From contig NZ_FZNN01000011.1 in NCBI RefSeq assembly GCF_900188035.1, forward strand, positions 62,001 through 126,000: a stretch of DNA of 64,000 bases, given 5' to 3'. The position numbers were made by a program, and so were the translations under genes. Below are positions 45,494-56,300 of the stretch, piece after piece. The stretch's first letter is position 1. Each line of letters opens with the position of its first letter. The notes under the pieces are model-generated. The model saw only the letters and a list, made by a program, of their open reading frames with translations, was not told the DNA's origin and made no database searches. This DNA comes from Puniceibacterium sediminis (lineage in GTDB: Bacteria; Pseudomonadota; Alphaproteobacteria; Rhodobacterales; Rhodobacteraceae).

Positions 45494-46171
45494 TTATTTT
45501 GTGTTCAACTGACGCCACTTGGCGGGATCGGTGAGGAAAGATTCAACTTCCGCGAGTGTTTTTGTGTCAAATGTGCCTTGCGTGCGGGCCTCGGCCAGCA
45601 CGTCCCACCATGTGCAGAGGTGGTGCAGGGCCACACCGTGATCGCCCAGTGTCTTGATCGTTTCGGGGAAGATTCCGTAGTAAAAGATCACCGCCGTATG
45701 GGCGCAGGTGGCGCCGGTGTCGCGGATTGCATCGACGAAGCTGAGTTTCGAGCCGCCGTCGGTGGTCAGATCCTCGACCAGCAGCACGCGTTCGCCTTCG
45801 CTCATCGCGCCCTCAATACGGGCGTTGCGGCCGTAGCCTTTGGGTTTCTTGCGCACATAGGTCATGGGCAGGGCCATGCGTTCGGCCACAAGGGCGGCAA
45901 ACGGGATGCCCGCGGTTTCGCCGCCGGCGATGTTGTCAAACGCTTCGAACCCGGCGTCGCGCATCACCTTGGCAGTCAGAAAATCCATCAGGGTCGAGCG
46001 GATACGCGGATAAGAGATCAGCTTGCGGCAGTCGATATAGACCGGCGAGGGCAGACCGCTCGCAAAGATGAAGGGTTCAGCCGCGTTGAAATGCACCGCC
46101 TTGATTTCCAGCAGCATACGGGCGGTCAGGCGCGCCATCTCTTCGGAGCTCGGAGCATTTGTGGGGATCAT
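45494..46171 (-). CDS. pyrE: Orotate phosphoribosyltransferase
   Basis: PyrE joins orotate and PRPP to orotidine 5'-phosphate in pyrimidine synthesis. The 225-residue protein has [17 protein letters not shown] and the barrel-like PRTase core. The PRPP-binding motif [14 protein letters not shown] is typical, and a lysine-rich loop ([17 protein letters not shown]) precedes it. pyrC lies 35 bp upstream on the same strand, so the two consecutive pathway enzymes (steps 3 and 5) are probably cotranscribed. Confidence 0.96.
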   Translation of the reverse strand: MIPTNAPSSEEMARLTARMLLEIKAVHFNAAEPFIFASGLPSPVYIDCRKLISYPRIRSTLMDFLTAKVMRDAGFEAFDNIAGGETAGIPFAALVAERMALPMTYVRKKPKGYGRNARIEGAMSEGERVLLVEDLTTDGGSKLSFVDAIRDTGATCAHTAVIFYYGIFPETIKTLGDHGVALHHLCTWWDVLAEARTQGTFDTKTLAEVESFLTDPAKWRQLNTK

Positions 46172-46206
46172 CGGATGGGCCTTTCGGGGTAGGGGCGGAG
46201 TCGGGA

Positions 46207-47247
46207 TCAGGGCGTGACGGCCCAGTGCAGCGGAAAACCGGGATCAAAGACGGTGACGGAATCGCCGTCGGCGTCGATCTTGGCCGGATAGCTGACGGGC
46301 GCGCCTTTGGTCAGGGTCAGCGTTCCTTCGTTCACCGGCAGGCCATAAAAGGCGGGGCCATTGAGCGAGGTGAAGGCCTCGAGCTTGTCCAGAGCACCAT
46401 CCTGTTCGAACACCTCGGCGAGGATCGACATGGTGTTGGTGGCGGTAAAGCAGCCCGCACAGCCGCAGGCATGTTCCTTGAGCGCATCCACATGCGGCGC
46501 GGAATCTGTGCCAAGGAAATAGCTCGGGTTGCCCGAGGTGGCAGCGGCGCGCAGGGCTAGGCGGTGCTCTTCGCGCTTGGCCACCGGCAGGCAGTAGTAA
46601 TGCGGTTTGATCCCGCCAACGAGGATATGATTGCGGTTGATGACAAGGTGATGAGTGGTGATCGTCGCCGCCAGATCGGCTCCGCCTTCGCGGGCATACT
46701 GCGCGCCTTGGGTGGTGGTGATGTGTTCCATTACCACGCGCAGACCGGGGGTGGCGCGGCGGATCGGGTCAAGCACGCGGTCGATGAACACCGCCTCGCG
46801 GTCAAAGATGTCGACGGACGCGTCGGTGACTTCGCCGTGCATACAAAGCGGCAGACCGATTTCGGCCATCTTTTCCAGCACCGGGCGGACCTTGTTGAAA
46901 TCGCTGACACCAGAGGCGGAATTGGTCGTGGCACCGGCGGGGTAAAGTTTCACCGCTTTGATGAGCCCCGAGGCATGTGCGGCGGCAACATCCGCAGGGT
47001 TGGTATCCTCGGTCAGGTAGAGCGTCATCAACGGCTCAAAACGCGCGCCTTCGGGCAGGGCGGCAAGGATCCTGTCGCGGTAGGCGGCGGCCTGTGCGCC
47101 GGTCACGACTGGCGGCACGAGGTTCGGCATGATGATGGCACGGGCAAAGTGGCGCGCGGTTTCGGGGGCCACGGCGCGCAACATCGCGCCATCGCGCAGG
47201 TGCAGGTGCCAGTCATCGGGACGGCGAATTGTAAGGCTCTGTGTCAT
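46207..47247 (-). CDS. pyrC: Dihydroorotase
   Basis: PyrC is a zinc enzyme that cyclises carbamoyl-aspartate to dihydroorotate. The 346-residue protein is the short, E. coli-type dihydroorotase. It has the metal-binding DWHLHLRDG (His14, His16), the carbamylated lysine in [15 protein letters not shown], and later histidines in MHGEV and VVMEHITT. The C-terminal SDSAPH-like block reads [15 protein letters not shown]. It is followed by pyrE at 35 bp and is divergent from the MoxR gene. Confidence 0.97.
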   Translation of the reverse strand: MTQSLTIRRPDDWHLHLRDGAMLRAVAPETARHFARAIIMPNLVPPVVTGAQAAAYRDRILAALPEGARFEPLMTLYLTEDTNPADVAAAHASGLIKAVKLYPAGATTNSASGVSDFNKVRPVLEKMAEIGLPLCMHGEVTDASVDIFDREAVFIDRVLDPIRRATPGLRVVMEHITTTQGAQYAREGGADLAATITTHHLVINRNHILVGGIKPHYYCLPVAKREEHRLALRAAATSGNPSYFLGTDSAPHVDALKEHACGCAGCFTATNTMSILAEVFEQDGALDKLEAFTSLNGPAFYGLPVNEGTLTLTKGAPVSYPAKIDADGDSVTVFDPGFPLHWAVTP

Positions 47248-47468
47248 GGCGATGCGGTTAGCACGGCGGCAGGCGGACGCGCCAGTGGATTTGCACGTTT
47301 CACGCAGGCGGGACGCCTCGGCAGGCAGTCAAAGCCGTTTTGCGCAGCATCCTGCGTCATTGCCCCCTGACACTGGATCGTTCCAACCGGGGTCTCCATG
47401 CGACCTATGCGCTATTGACCCGGCCAATCCTGCCGTGCAGCAAAAGGGGCACCCAACAGGAGCGAGAC

Positions 47469-48377
47469 ATGCAGATACCGCAATCCATCGACGCCGTTCA
47501 AAGCACGCTGGCCGATACCGGCTATGTCTGCGGGCGGGCCCTGGCCACGGTTGTCTTTCTGTCACTGAAACTGGGTCGGCCGCTGTTTCTGGAGGGCGAG
47601 GCGGGCGTGGGCAAGACCGAGATCGCCAAGGCGCTGGCGCTGGCGCTGGGTCGCCGCCTGATCCGGCTTCAATGTTACGAAGGGCTCGATGCGTCGTCTG
47701 CGGTGTATGAGTGGAACTTTCCAGCGCAGATGATCGCCATCCGCACGGCCGAGGCGTCGGGTGGGGCCGACCGGCAGGCGTTGAAGACCGAACTCTTCTC
47801 CGAAGAATTCCTTGTTGAACGCCCCTTGTTGCAGGCCATGCGTGGGGACGAAAACGGCGCGCCGATCCTGCTGATCGATGAAATTGACCGCACGGATGAA
47901 CCGTTCGAGGCATTCCTGCTCGAAGCGCTTTCGGATTTTCAGGTCACCATCCCTGAACTTGGAACGATCCAGGCTCCCGAGCCGCCCATCGTCATTCTGA
48001 CCAGCAACCGCACCCGCGAAGTGCACGACGCCCTGAAACGCCGCTGTCTCTACCACTGGGTCGACTACCCGACCTTTGATCGCGAGGTCGAAATCCTGCA
48101 CGCCCGCGCGCCAGAGGCCGCCGAGACGCTAAGCCGCGAGATCGTGGCCTTTGTGCAGAAACTGCGCACCGAGGATCTGTTCAAGAAACCCGGCGTGGCG
48201 GAAACCATCGACTGGGCGAAATGCCTGCTGGCGCTGGATGTGATCGACCTGTCGCCCGAGGTGATCAGCGACACCCTTGGCGCGATCCTGAAGTATCAGG
48301 ACGACATTCAAAAGATCCAGGGGTCTGAGGCCAAACGCCTGCTGGACGAAGCCCGCGCTTCGCTCGCCCCGGCCTGA
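47469..48377 (+). CDS. MoxR-family AAA+ ATPase (CoxD-like)
   Basis: MoxR ATPases act as chaperones that insert cofactors or activate partner proteins, usually with a von Willebrand factor A (VWA) protein. The 302-residue protein has Walker A GEAGVGKT at residues 43-50, Walker B ILLIDEIDR, the sensor 1 region VILTSNRTREVHDALKRRC and a helical lid. It starts at ATG 47469 after CAGGAGCGAGAC, a good ribosome site. The next gene, 60 bp downstream, is a VWA protein. The pair resembles CoxD-CoxE of CO dehydrogenase clusters, but no coxSML genes are in the window. Confidence 0.92.
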   Translation: MQIPQSIDAVQSTLADTGYVCGRALATVVFLSLKLGRPLFLEGEAGVGKTEIAKALALALGRRLIRLQCYEGLDASSAVYEWNFPAQMIAIRTAEASGGADRQALKTELFSEEFLVERPLLQAMRGDENGAPILLIDEIDRTDEPFEAFLLEALSDFQVTIPELGTIQAPEPPIVILTSNRTREVHDALKRRCLYHWVDYPTFDREVEILHARAPEAAETLSREIVAFVQKLRTEDLFKKPGVAETIDWAKCLLALDVIDLSPEVISDTLGAILKYQDDIQKIQGSEAKRLLDEARASLAPA

Positions 48378-48437
48378 TGCCTCTTTTGTTTTCAGATACA
48401 TCGGGGGTGTGGGGGCAGTGTCCCCACGGGTCCTGAC

Positions 48438-49697
48438 ATGCCAGAATACCTGCCGCTGGAATTGCCGGAAAACCCGAAGCTCGCCAATAACATCACCCAT
48501 TTTGCCCGCGCCCTGCGTCGCGCGGGGTTGCCCATCGGGACGGGCCGGGTGATCGACGCCATTCGCGCGGTCGAGGCGGCGGGTTTCACCGACCGGCGGG
48601 ATTTCTACTGGACCCTGCATGCCTGTTTCGTGAACCGCCCTGAACACCGTACGGTCTTTAACCAGATCTTCCGGCTTTACTGGCGCGACCCGCGATACCT
48701 TGAACATATGATGTCGATGATGCTGCCCGCCATCCGCGGCGTGCAGGAGGAAAAGCTTGCTCAGGCCGCCGAAAAGCGCGCCGCCGAGGCGCTGCTTGAC
48801 GGGATGCAACCCGAGGCACCTGAACGCCCCGAGGGCGATAAGGAAGAGACAAAGATTGAGGTTGATGCCTCAATGACCATGTCAGCCGAGGAAAAGCTGC
48901 GCACCCTAGATTTCGAACAGATGTCCACGAAAGAAATAGCCGAGGCCAAGCGCATGCTTGCCCGCCTTACCCTGCCGGTGAAACCACTGCCGTCGCGCCG
49001 TGGCATGGCGGCGGTGAATGGGGCCAGAACCGACTGGCGGCGCACGATCCGCGCCGCGATGCGGCAGGGTGGCGAGATGCGCAGCCTGTCACACACCAAA
49101 CCGCGCCCGCGCTGGCCCAATCTGGTGGTGATCTGCGATATTTCCGGCTCGATGAGCCAGTATTCCCGCATGGTCCTGCACTTTCTGCATGCCGTCGCAA
49201 ATGAAAAGGGTGCCGGCTGGACCAAGGTCCATGCCTTTACCTTTGGCACCCGGCTGACCAACATCACCCGCCACCTTGCCACCAAAGACGTCGATGTCGC
49301 GCTCAAATCCGCGGGGGCCGAGGCGCAGGATTGGGAGGGTGGCACGCGGATCGGTGCGTCGCTGCATACGTTCAACCGGGACTGGTCGCGGCGGGTCATG
49401 GGGCAGGGCGCGGTGGTCCTGCTGATCACGGATGGGTTGGACCGGGATGACAGCGGCGCACTAAGCCGTGAAATGGAGCGGTTGCATCTATCCGCCCGAC
49501 GTCTGATCTGGCTCAACCCGCTGCTGCGCTGGGACGGCTTTGCGCCCAAGGCTGCCGGAATTCGCGCGATGCTGCCACATGTGGATTCCTTTCGCGCCGG
49601 CCATTCTGTCCAATCGTTGCAGGATTTGGCCGATGTCATCTCGCGTCCCGACGACGTGGGTGAAAAGACCCGGCTGATGGCATTGATGGATGGCTGA
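48438..49697 (+). CDS. VWA-domain protein, CoxE-like
   Basis: The 419-residue protein has an N-terminal helical region and a charged linker (about residues 100-160). The C-terminal VWA domain has a complete metal-ion site starting at Asp234 (DISGSMS), followed by FTFGTRLTNITRHL and LITDGLDRDD. The overall form matches CoxE and related partners of MoxR ATPases. It has no signal peptide and should be cytosolic. A small hairpin (GTGGGG/CCCCAC, 48409-48427) precedes the start. The client protein of the pair is not evident here. Confidence 0.9.
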   Translation: MPEYLPLELPENPKLANNITHFARALRRAGLPIGTGRVIDAIRAVEAAGFTDRRDFYWTLHACFVNRPEHRTVFNQIFRLYWRDPRYLEHMMSMMLPAIRGVQEEKLAQAAEKRAAEALLDGMQPEAPERPEGDKEETKIEVDASMTMSAEEKLRTLDFEQMSTKEIAEAKRMLARLTLPVKPLPSRRGMAAVNGARTDWRRTIRAAMRQGGEMRSLSHTKPRPRWPNLVVICDISGSMSQYSRMVLHFLHAVANEKGAGWTKVHAFTFGTRLTNITRHLATKDVDVALKSAGAEAQDWEGGTRIGASLHTFNRDWSRRVMGQGAVVLLITDGLDRDDSGALSREMERLHLSARRLIWLNPLLRWDGFAPKAAGIRAMLPHVDSFRAGHSVQSLQDLADVISRPDDVGEKTRLMALMDG

Positions 49698-49835
49698 AGC
49701 CTGAGCCGTTCAGGGCGGAAGTGTTTCAATCCTCGGCGAGGATTCGCCGAATAATTTCAACCTTCCGGGAACCCGAATGGCCCCTGTGCGCGTTCCATGT
49801 GCATACCACTGAGGTGGACACTGAAAGGACACGCG

Positions 49836-51695
49836 ATGAAACCCGGATTTCTGAAATCCTCGACAGCCATGGTGCTGGTGGCAAGCCTTGCCGCCGCCCC
49901 GATCCCGAGCTTTGCCCAGACCGTAAGCCCCGAGACCACGGCGCAGACCGAGGAAGAAGCCCAGGCAGAACTGCTGCGCAAGAAGCTTGAAGAGGCGATT
50001 GAAGCTCAGGCCAAGGCCGAGGCCGAAGTCACCACAGAGGCGCCTGTCGACGAGTCGCTGGACGCTCCGATCGACGACACGGCTCCCGAAGCCGCAGAGG
50101 AAGCACCTGTGGAAGCACCTGTCGCCGAGGCTGAGGCTGCTCCGGAGGCCGAGCCAGCTGCGCCAGAGGCCGAGCCGCAAGCTGCCGAAGCTGAGCCCGC
50201 GCCGCAAGTCGAAGCCGAACCGCAAGCCGTCGAAGTCGAGCCGACCCCAGAGGCCGAAGCGCCGACCGAGCAGGCCACCGGAGCGAACGAAGCCGCGCCC
50301 GAGCCACAGGCGACCGCAGATATTGCCGTCGAACCCGAAGCCGCGCCCGAACCGGAGGCCACTGCCGAGCCCGAAGCAGCGGCTGAACCCGAGGCCACCG
50401 TCGAAACGGACACGCCCACAGAGACCGAAGCCACCGCTGATGCGCCTGTGGCCGAGACCGGCGACAGCCTGGCCGATAGCCTGAAAAAGCTCGCCGAAGG
50501 CACCGACGATTCTGCCACTCCTCCGGCAGAGGTCGAGACGACAGCCACGACCGAAGATGCAGCACCAATGGATTCTGCGACACAGGCCGAAGTTCAGGCC
50601 GAAGCCGATGCAGAGGCGCCCGCCTCATTGGCCGCGACCAGCGGTGAAGCCGATGCCGAGGCCGAAGTGATAGAGGAAACCGTCACCGAAGACACCGCGC
50701 GCAGTTCGGATGAAGAATTCGACACCAACCTCAAGGGTGAAGTGCTCCCGGAGGCCAAGGCAGCAGCGAAGGCCAAGGCCAAGAAGAAAGACGATGACGA
50801 CAAGGGTCTGAGCAACTTTGAAAAAGCCGCCCTGTTGGGGATCGGTGCCGTCGCCATTGGCAGCCTGTTGCGCAAGAACGAAACCGTGGCCGCCAATACC
50901 GGTGACCGGGTGATTGCCGAACGTGACGGCCAGTACCGGGTGATCAAGAACGACGACGCCCTGCTGCGCCAGCCCGGATCCGACATTAAGACCTACAACT
51001 ATTCGGACGGCTCGACCCGCACCATCGTCACCCGCGAAGACGGGAGCGAGGTCGAAACAATCCGCGCCGCCGATGGCCGCGTCCTGCGCCGCGCGCGCAA
51101 TCTGCCGGATGGAACCTCGGTTCTGCTGTTTGACGATACGCAAAGCTCGCAAGCGGTCGAGGTCAGCAAGCTGCCAAAGGCCAGCACACGCCGGACGGTC
51201 AATTTCCGCGACATCAATGCCGACGATCTTGAAGCGACTTTGACGGCCGCGCAGGCCGCGAATGTGAACCGGACTTTCTCGCTCAGCCAGATCCGCAACA
51301 TCAACGCGGTGCGTCAGCTGGTGCCTGAAATCAACGTGGACTCGGTGAACTTCGGCACGAACTCGTCGGTGATCCTGCCGGAAGAGGCCAAGGATCTGGC
51401 CGCCCTGGGCAACGCGATGCGCAAGATGATCGAACGCAACCCGTTCGAGGTGTTCCTGGTCGAAGGCCACACCGACGCGGTGGGCGCAGGTAGCTACAAC
51501 CTTGCCCTGTCGGACCGTCGGGCTGAATCGGTGGCACTTGCCCTGACGGAATACTTTGCCGTCCCGCCGGAAAACCTTGTGGTTCAGGGGTACGGCGAAA
51601 CTGACCTGATCGTGCGCACACCGAATGCTGAGCGGGCCAACCGCCGCGCTGCTGTGCGCCGGATCACACCGCTGCTGGATGGTGGCCGGAACTGA
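49836..51695 (+). CDS. OmpA-family protein with long acidic Ala/Glu/Pro-rich region
   Basis: The 619-residue protein starts with a signal peptide (MVLVASLAAAPIPSFA). Residues about 35-310 are low complexity, made largely of Ala, Glu, Pro, Thr and Val in irregular repeats such as EPEAAPEPEAT. A hydrophobic glycine-zipper-like segment follows (FEKAALLGIGAVAIGSLL). A beta-rich middle domain then leads to a C-terminal OmpA/MotB peptidoglycan-binding domain (FEVFLVEGHTDAVGAGSYNLALSDRRAESV, NRRAAVRRI). It probably tethers the outer membrane or periplasm to murein. The ATG follows GGACACGCG; a start 13 codons earlier lacks a signal peptide. Confidence 0.88.
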   Translation: MKPGFLKSSTAMVLVASLAAAPIPSFAQTVSPETTAQTEEEAQAELLRKKLEEAIEAQAKAEAEVTTEAPVDESLDAPIDDTAPEAAEEAPVEAPVAEAEAAPEAEPAAPEAEPQAAEAEPAPQVEAEPQAVEVEPTPEAEAPTEQATGANEAAPEPQATADIAVEPEAAPEPEATAEPEAAAEPEATVETDTPTETEATADAPVAETGDSLADSLKKLAEGTDDSATPPAEVETTATTEDAAPMDSATQAEVQAEADAEAPASLAATSGEADAEAEVIEETVTEDTARSSDEEFDTNLKGEVLPEAKAAAKAKAKKKDDDDKGLSNFEKAALLGIGAVAIGSLLRKNETVAANTGDRVIAERDGQYRVIKNDDALLRQPGSDIKTYNYSDGSTRTIVTREDGSEVETIRAADGRVLRRARNLPDGTSVLLFDDTQSSQAVEVSKLPKASTRRTVNFRDINADDLEATLTAAQAANVNRTFSLSQIRNINAVRQLVPEINVDSVNFGTNSSVILPEEAKDLAALGNAMRKMIERNPFEVFLVEGHTDAVGAGSYNLALSDRRAESVALALTEYFAVPPENLVVQGYGETDLIVRTPNAERANRRAAVRRITPLLDGGRN

Positions 51696-51722
51696 TCCGA
51701 ACCCGCATCGGGATTGAAAATT

Positions 51723-51754
51723 GGCCCTGCGCAGCGATGCGCGGGGCCTTTTTT
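51723..51754 (+). terminator. Intrinsic terminator after the OmpA-family gene
   Basis: GGCCC-T-GCGCA and TGCGC-G-GGGCC pair around a GCGA loop and run into TTTTTT. It starts 27 bp after the stop codon. Confidence 0.92.
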
Positions 51755-51848
51755 GGCGCGCTGTTGACGGACTGGAACGTTCCGTTTGTAGAGGCCCGCG
51801 CCTAAGAACGGGCTTTTCCTGCGCCCGCAGGGATGGCACACATCAGGC

Positions 51849-53267
51849 ATGTCAAAGAAAACCTTGAACGCCGCAAATCTTACCTCTCTCGGGGCGGAGC
51901 GCCTTGCCGAGCTGTTGATCGACGTCAGTCAGGGCAGTGCTGAAATCAAGCGGCGGTTGCGGCTCGAACTCAGCCATAACCTTGGCCCGCAGGAATTGGC
52001 GCGCGATGTGCGCAAGCGGCTGGTATCCTTGCGCAAATCGACAAGCCATGTGAGCTGGCGCAAGCGCGCGGCGCTGGTACGTGACCTGGCGACGCAGGCG
52101 GAAATGATCACCGACCGGATCGCCCCAGAGGATGCCTCGCTGGGATTTGACCTGCTGTGGGATTTCATCGCGCTTGCCCCTTCGGTTTATGAGCGGGTCG
52201 ATGACAGCCGTGGCGAGGTGGGCGATGTGTTCCGCGCCGCACGCGCCCGGTTCGAAGATATCGCGCCGCGCGCGTCACTGGAACCTGAACCCCTGGCCCG
52301 CCGGGTATGGGACGCCGTGCGCGACAATGGTTATGGCGAATTCGACGGGATCATCACGCTGCTGGCGCCGTCCCTTGGTGAGACGGGGCTGGCGCAGCTT
52401 GGCCAGTTGGTCGATGCCTATGAGGCAGAGCCGCTGGAAGAAGACGCAGACACCCACGCAGCGCTGCAATTTCTGCGCGATCTGCGCAGTGGGCGCGGCA
52501 GCTACCTTGCCGACAACAAGGCACGGCTGATCCGCAGCACCCGGCAAGAGATTGCCGAGGCACAGGGCGACACCGACGCTTATATCGCTCAGTATTCCGA
52601 TCAGGACCTGACCCATCCGCGCATCGCCGCCGATGCAGCACTCCGCCTGCTGGCCGATGGGCGCGCGCAGGACGCGCTCGATCTGCTCGGGCCGCCGGAT
52701 GGCCAGGAGGATGCCCGTTGGGATCAGGCCTATATCGCCAGTCTTCTGGCGCTGGGGCAGGTGGAAGGGGCGCAGGCGCACCGCTGGAATCGGTTTTGCG
52801 CCACGCTGGATCCGGAGTTTCTGCGCGCCTACCTGAAGGTCCTGCCGGATTTCGACGATATTGAGGCCGAGGACCGCGCCAAGGCGTTTGTGCTGCAATA
52901 CCCGGACGCAAATGCGGCGCTATTGTTCCTGCTCGAGTGGCCAGACCTCAGCCTTGCCGCGCGGCTGATCGAAACCCGCAACGCCGAGCTGAACGGAGAT
53001 TATTACGAGATCCTGACCCCGGCCGCTGAGGCACTGCGCGACCGGTATCCGCTGGCGGCGGTGCTGTGCTGGCGCGCTATGATCGACTTTGCGTTGGAAA
53101 AGGGCCGGGCGAGCCGATACGGCCACGCCGGTGATCACCTGATGGATTGCGCCGCGCTGGACGGTGAAATCTCTGACTATGGAACGTTCCAAAGTCACCT
53201 GCGCTATGTCGAAACTCTGCGCGCCCGCCACGACCGCAAGACATCGTTCTGGGCGCGGGTCGGGTAG
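51849..53267 (+). CDS. DUF6880 family protein
   Basis: The 472-residue protein has no signal peptide or membrane segment. It is rich in helical repeats, looking like an all-alpha scaffold (LGAERLAELLIDVSQGSAEIKRRLRLELSH at the start, further paired helices to the end). It matches the family I know as DUF6880, common in Rhodobacterales, with no established role. The C-terminal part (AALLFLLEWPDLSLAARLIETR, YPLAAVLCWRAMIDFAL) resembles the tetratricopeptide-like tail of SWIM-type zinc-finger proteins. It lies between an intrinsic terminator and the convergent putA. Confidence 0.78.
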   Translation: MSKKTLNAANLTSLGAERLAELLIDVSQGSAEIKRRLRLELSHNLGPQELARDVRKRLVSLRKSTSHVSWRKRAALVRDLATQAEMITDRIAPEDASLGFDLLWDFIALAPSVYERVDDSRGEVGDVFRAARARFEDIAPRASLEPEPLARRVWDAVRDNGYGEFDGIITLLAPSLGETGLAQLGQLVDAYEAEPLEEDADTHAALQFLRDLRSGRGSYLADNKARLIRSTRQEIAEAQGDTDAYIAQYSDQDLTHPRIAADAALRLLADGRAQDALDLLGPPDGQEDARWDQAYIASLLALGQVEGAQAHRWNRFCATLDPEFLRAYLKVLPDFDDIEAEDRAKAFVLQYPDANAALLFLLEWPDLSLAARLIETRNAELNGDYYEILTPAAEALRDRYPLAAVLCWRAMIDFALEKGRASRYGHAGDHLMDCAALDGEISDYGTFQSHLRYVETLRARHDRKTSFWARVG

Positions 53268-53315
53268 GCAGGGCGTTCTGCCCGGAACAATTCTGCATCG
53301 TTCCAGGCAGCCGTA

Positions 53316-56300
53316 TCAGGACGAGGTCGCCAGAAGGCTCGCGTTGCCGCCCGCTGCCGTGGTGTCGACGCAAAGGTGGCGTTCGATCACATAGCGTTCG
53401 GGGGCAATCACCTCGGTCACCAGCGGCAGGATCGGCCCGTCGCGCCGTGACAGGGCGATGCGCAGCGACCGCGTCCAGTCCGACGCCCCCGCCGCCGCAA
53501 TCACCGCAACCCCCTGCAAGGTTTCCAGTGTTTCGGCATCGACCGTGCCATCCAGTGACACCACAGGGGCACCGGCGGCGGACAGGGCAACGGCCATCGA
53601 CGACAGCGCCCCCGGCACCACGATCAGCGCGCCACAGCCCGCCCCGGTTGCCTGAATGGCCTGGGCAACGGCGATTTCCACGGTCGGCCCAAGGCACAGC
53701 ACCATGCCCCTGGGGAACATGCGCAGGCGGTTGCTTTCGCCCGTCGGGCCGGGCAGCGTCTGGGGTGACATATCGAAGGCGGCTGTTTCCGCCAGTGCGC
53801 GGCGCACGACCCCGCTGCGCCCGCTAAGCGCTGCACGCAGGACCGAAACCTTGTCCGCCCGCGCCGCCCAGTTGCGCGCGTCGATCTGAGCGAAGGCCAG
53901 TTCGATCGCCTGCCGACCCGGGGTGTCGCCAACCGGGGCGGGCGGGTTGTCCACCTTGCCGGTGCGGCGGAACCGGGGGAGGTACAGCGGGCCACCCGCC
54001 TTGGGCCCCGTACCAGAAAGCCCCTCTCCGCCAAAGGGTTGGCTGCCGACGATAGCACCGATCTGGTTTCGGTTCACATAGGTGTTGCCGACGTGGATGC
54101 GGTCCACAATTTGCTGCACGCGGTCGTCGATCCGGGTGTGCAGGCCAAAGGTCAGCCCGTATTCCCGCGCATTGATCGCATCGACCACCTTGTCGATATC
54201 GCGCGCACGGAAGCTCGCCACATGCAGCACGGGGCCAAAAATCTCGCGCTCCATATCCGCGATGCCGTTCACCTTGACCACCGCCGGGGTGACATAGCTG
54301 CCACCCGTGGGAGCGGGCAGGGACTTCATCAGCGTGCCCGCTTTTTCGTGTGCTGCGACATAATCCATGATGCCCTGCTGCGCTTCGGCGTCGATCACCG
54401 GGGACACGTCAACATCCGTGCGCCACGGGTCGCCAATCACCAGCGACTCCATCGCGCCATAGAGCATCTCAAGCAGTCGGTCGCGCGCCTCGTCCTGGAC
54501 ATAAAGCATGCGCAGCGCGGAACAGCGCTGACCGGCGGACTGGAACGACGAAATCAGGATATCGCGCACCGCCTGTTCGGTCAGCGCGGTGGAATCGACG
54601 ATCATCGCGTTCAGACCGCCGGTTTCAGCGATCAGCGTGGCATCGGGGTCGGCATTTGCCGCCACAGCCTTGTGGATGATCTGCGCCACCTCGGTTGAGC
54701 CGGTGAAACAGACGCCGGCAACGCGCGGATCGCTGGTCAGCGGGCCGCCCACAGTGGGGCCGTCGCCGGGCAGAAGTTGCAGCGCCGCCTCTGGCAGGCC
54801 TGCCTCGCGCATCAGCTGAACCGCACGGGCGGCGATGATCGGCGTCTGTTCAGCAGGCTTGGCCAGCACCGTGTTGCCCACGGCCAGCGCCGCCGCCACC
54901 TGCCCGGTAAAGATCGCCAGCGGGAAATTCCAGGGGCTGATGCAGACAAATACGCCGCGCGGTTTGCCGGGGTCTTCATCCTCAAGCCGCTCAGCCTCGT
55001 TCGCATAATAGCGCAGGAAATCCACCGCTTCGCGCACTTCGGAAATGCCGTCTGGAACGGTCTTACCGGCCTCGCGCGTGGTGATTGCAGTCAGTTCGGC
55101 GGTGTTCGCCTCATATAGGTCTGCGACTTTGCGCAGGATGTTCGCACGATCTGACACCGGCACGGCGGACCATTCCTCGAACCCGGCCTGTGCGGCGTCC
55201 AGTGCAATGGCGACCTCTGCCGGGGTGGCGTCATGCACGGTGCCAATGACGCGCGTGCTCTCGGCCGGGGACATGACCTGACGCGCCGGACCCTGTGGTG
55301 CCGGGTTGCCGACAATCATCGGCCCGCCGGTCCAGGTGGTGTCAGCGAAGGCTTCGCGTGCGGCCAGAAGCGGCAGGATCGAGGCGGGTTCGTTGATCCG
55401 GAATCCCTTGGAATTGGAACGTTCCGGCATGAACAGATCGCCCGGCAGTGATATCGTCGGATTGGCGACAACTCCGTTCAGGGCCTGCACTTCGGTCACC
55501 GGGTCGGTGGAAATGGTGCTGGAGGGGATCGAGGTGTCGACGATCTGGTTCACAAAGGACGAATTCGCGCCGTTTTCCAGCAGGCGACGCACCAGATAGG
55601 CCAGCAGATCGCGGTGCGCGCCAACCGGGGCATAGATCCGGCAACGGGTGCCCTCGGAGTCCTTGACGATGCCGTGCAGGGATTCACCCATGCCATGCAG
55701 GCGCTGGAATTCGAAACTGCCCTTGTCATTGCCCGCCATGGCGATCACGGCGGCGCAGGTGTGGGCATTATGGGTGGCGAACTGCGGATAAATCCGGTCG
55801 CGCCGATCCATCAGCATCTGCGCACAGGCCATATAGGACGTGTCGGTGTTGACCTTGCGGGTGAACACAGGAAAGCGTTCGACCCCCATTTCCTGCGCCA
55901 GCTTGATTTCCGTGTCCCAATAGGCACCCTTGACCAGACGGACCATGATCCGGCGGTCATAGCGCTGCGCCATGTCATAGAGCGTCTCAATCACGGGGGC
56001 GGCGCGACGGCCATAGGCCTGCACCACAACGCCGAAACCGTCCCAGCCCGCCAGTGCGGGATCCGACAGCATCGCCTCGATCACATCCAGCGACAGGTCC
56101 AGCCGGTCCTGTTCTTCGGCGTCGATGTTGAACCCGATCTTGGCGCGGGCGGCCTGACGGGCCAGATCCAGCGCACGGGGCAGCAGTTCGGCCATCACCG
56201 TCGCCTTGTGGGTGTATTCATAGCGCGGGTGCAGCGCCGAGAGTTTTACCGATATCCCGGGGGAAGAGCGCACATCGCCCTTGGACTGCTTGGCAATTGC

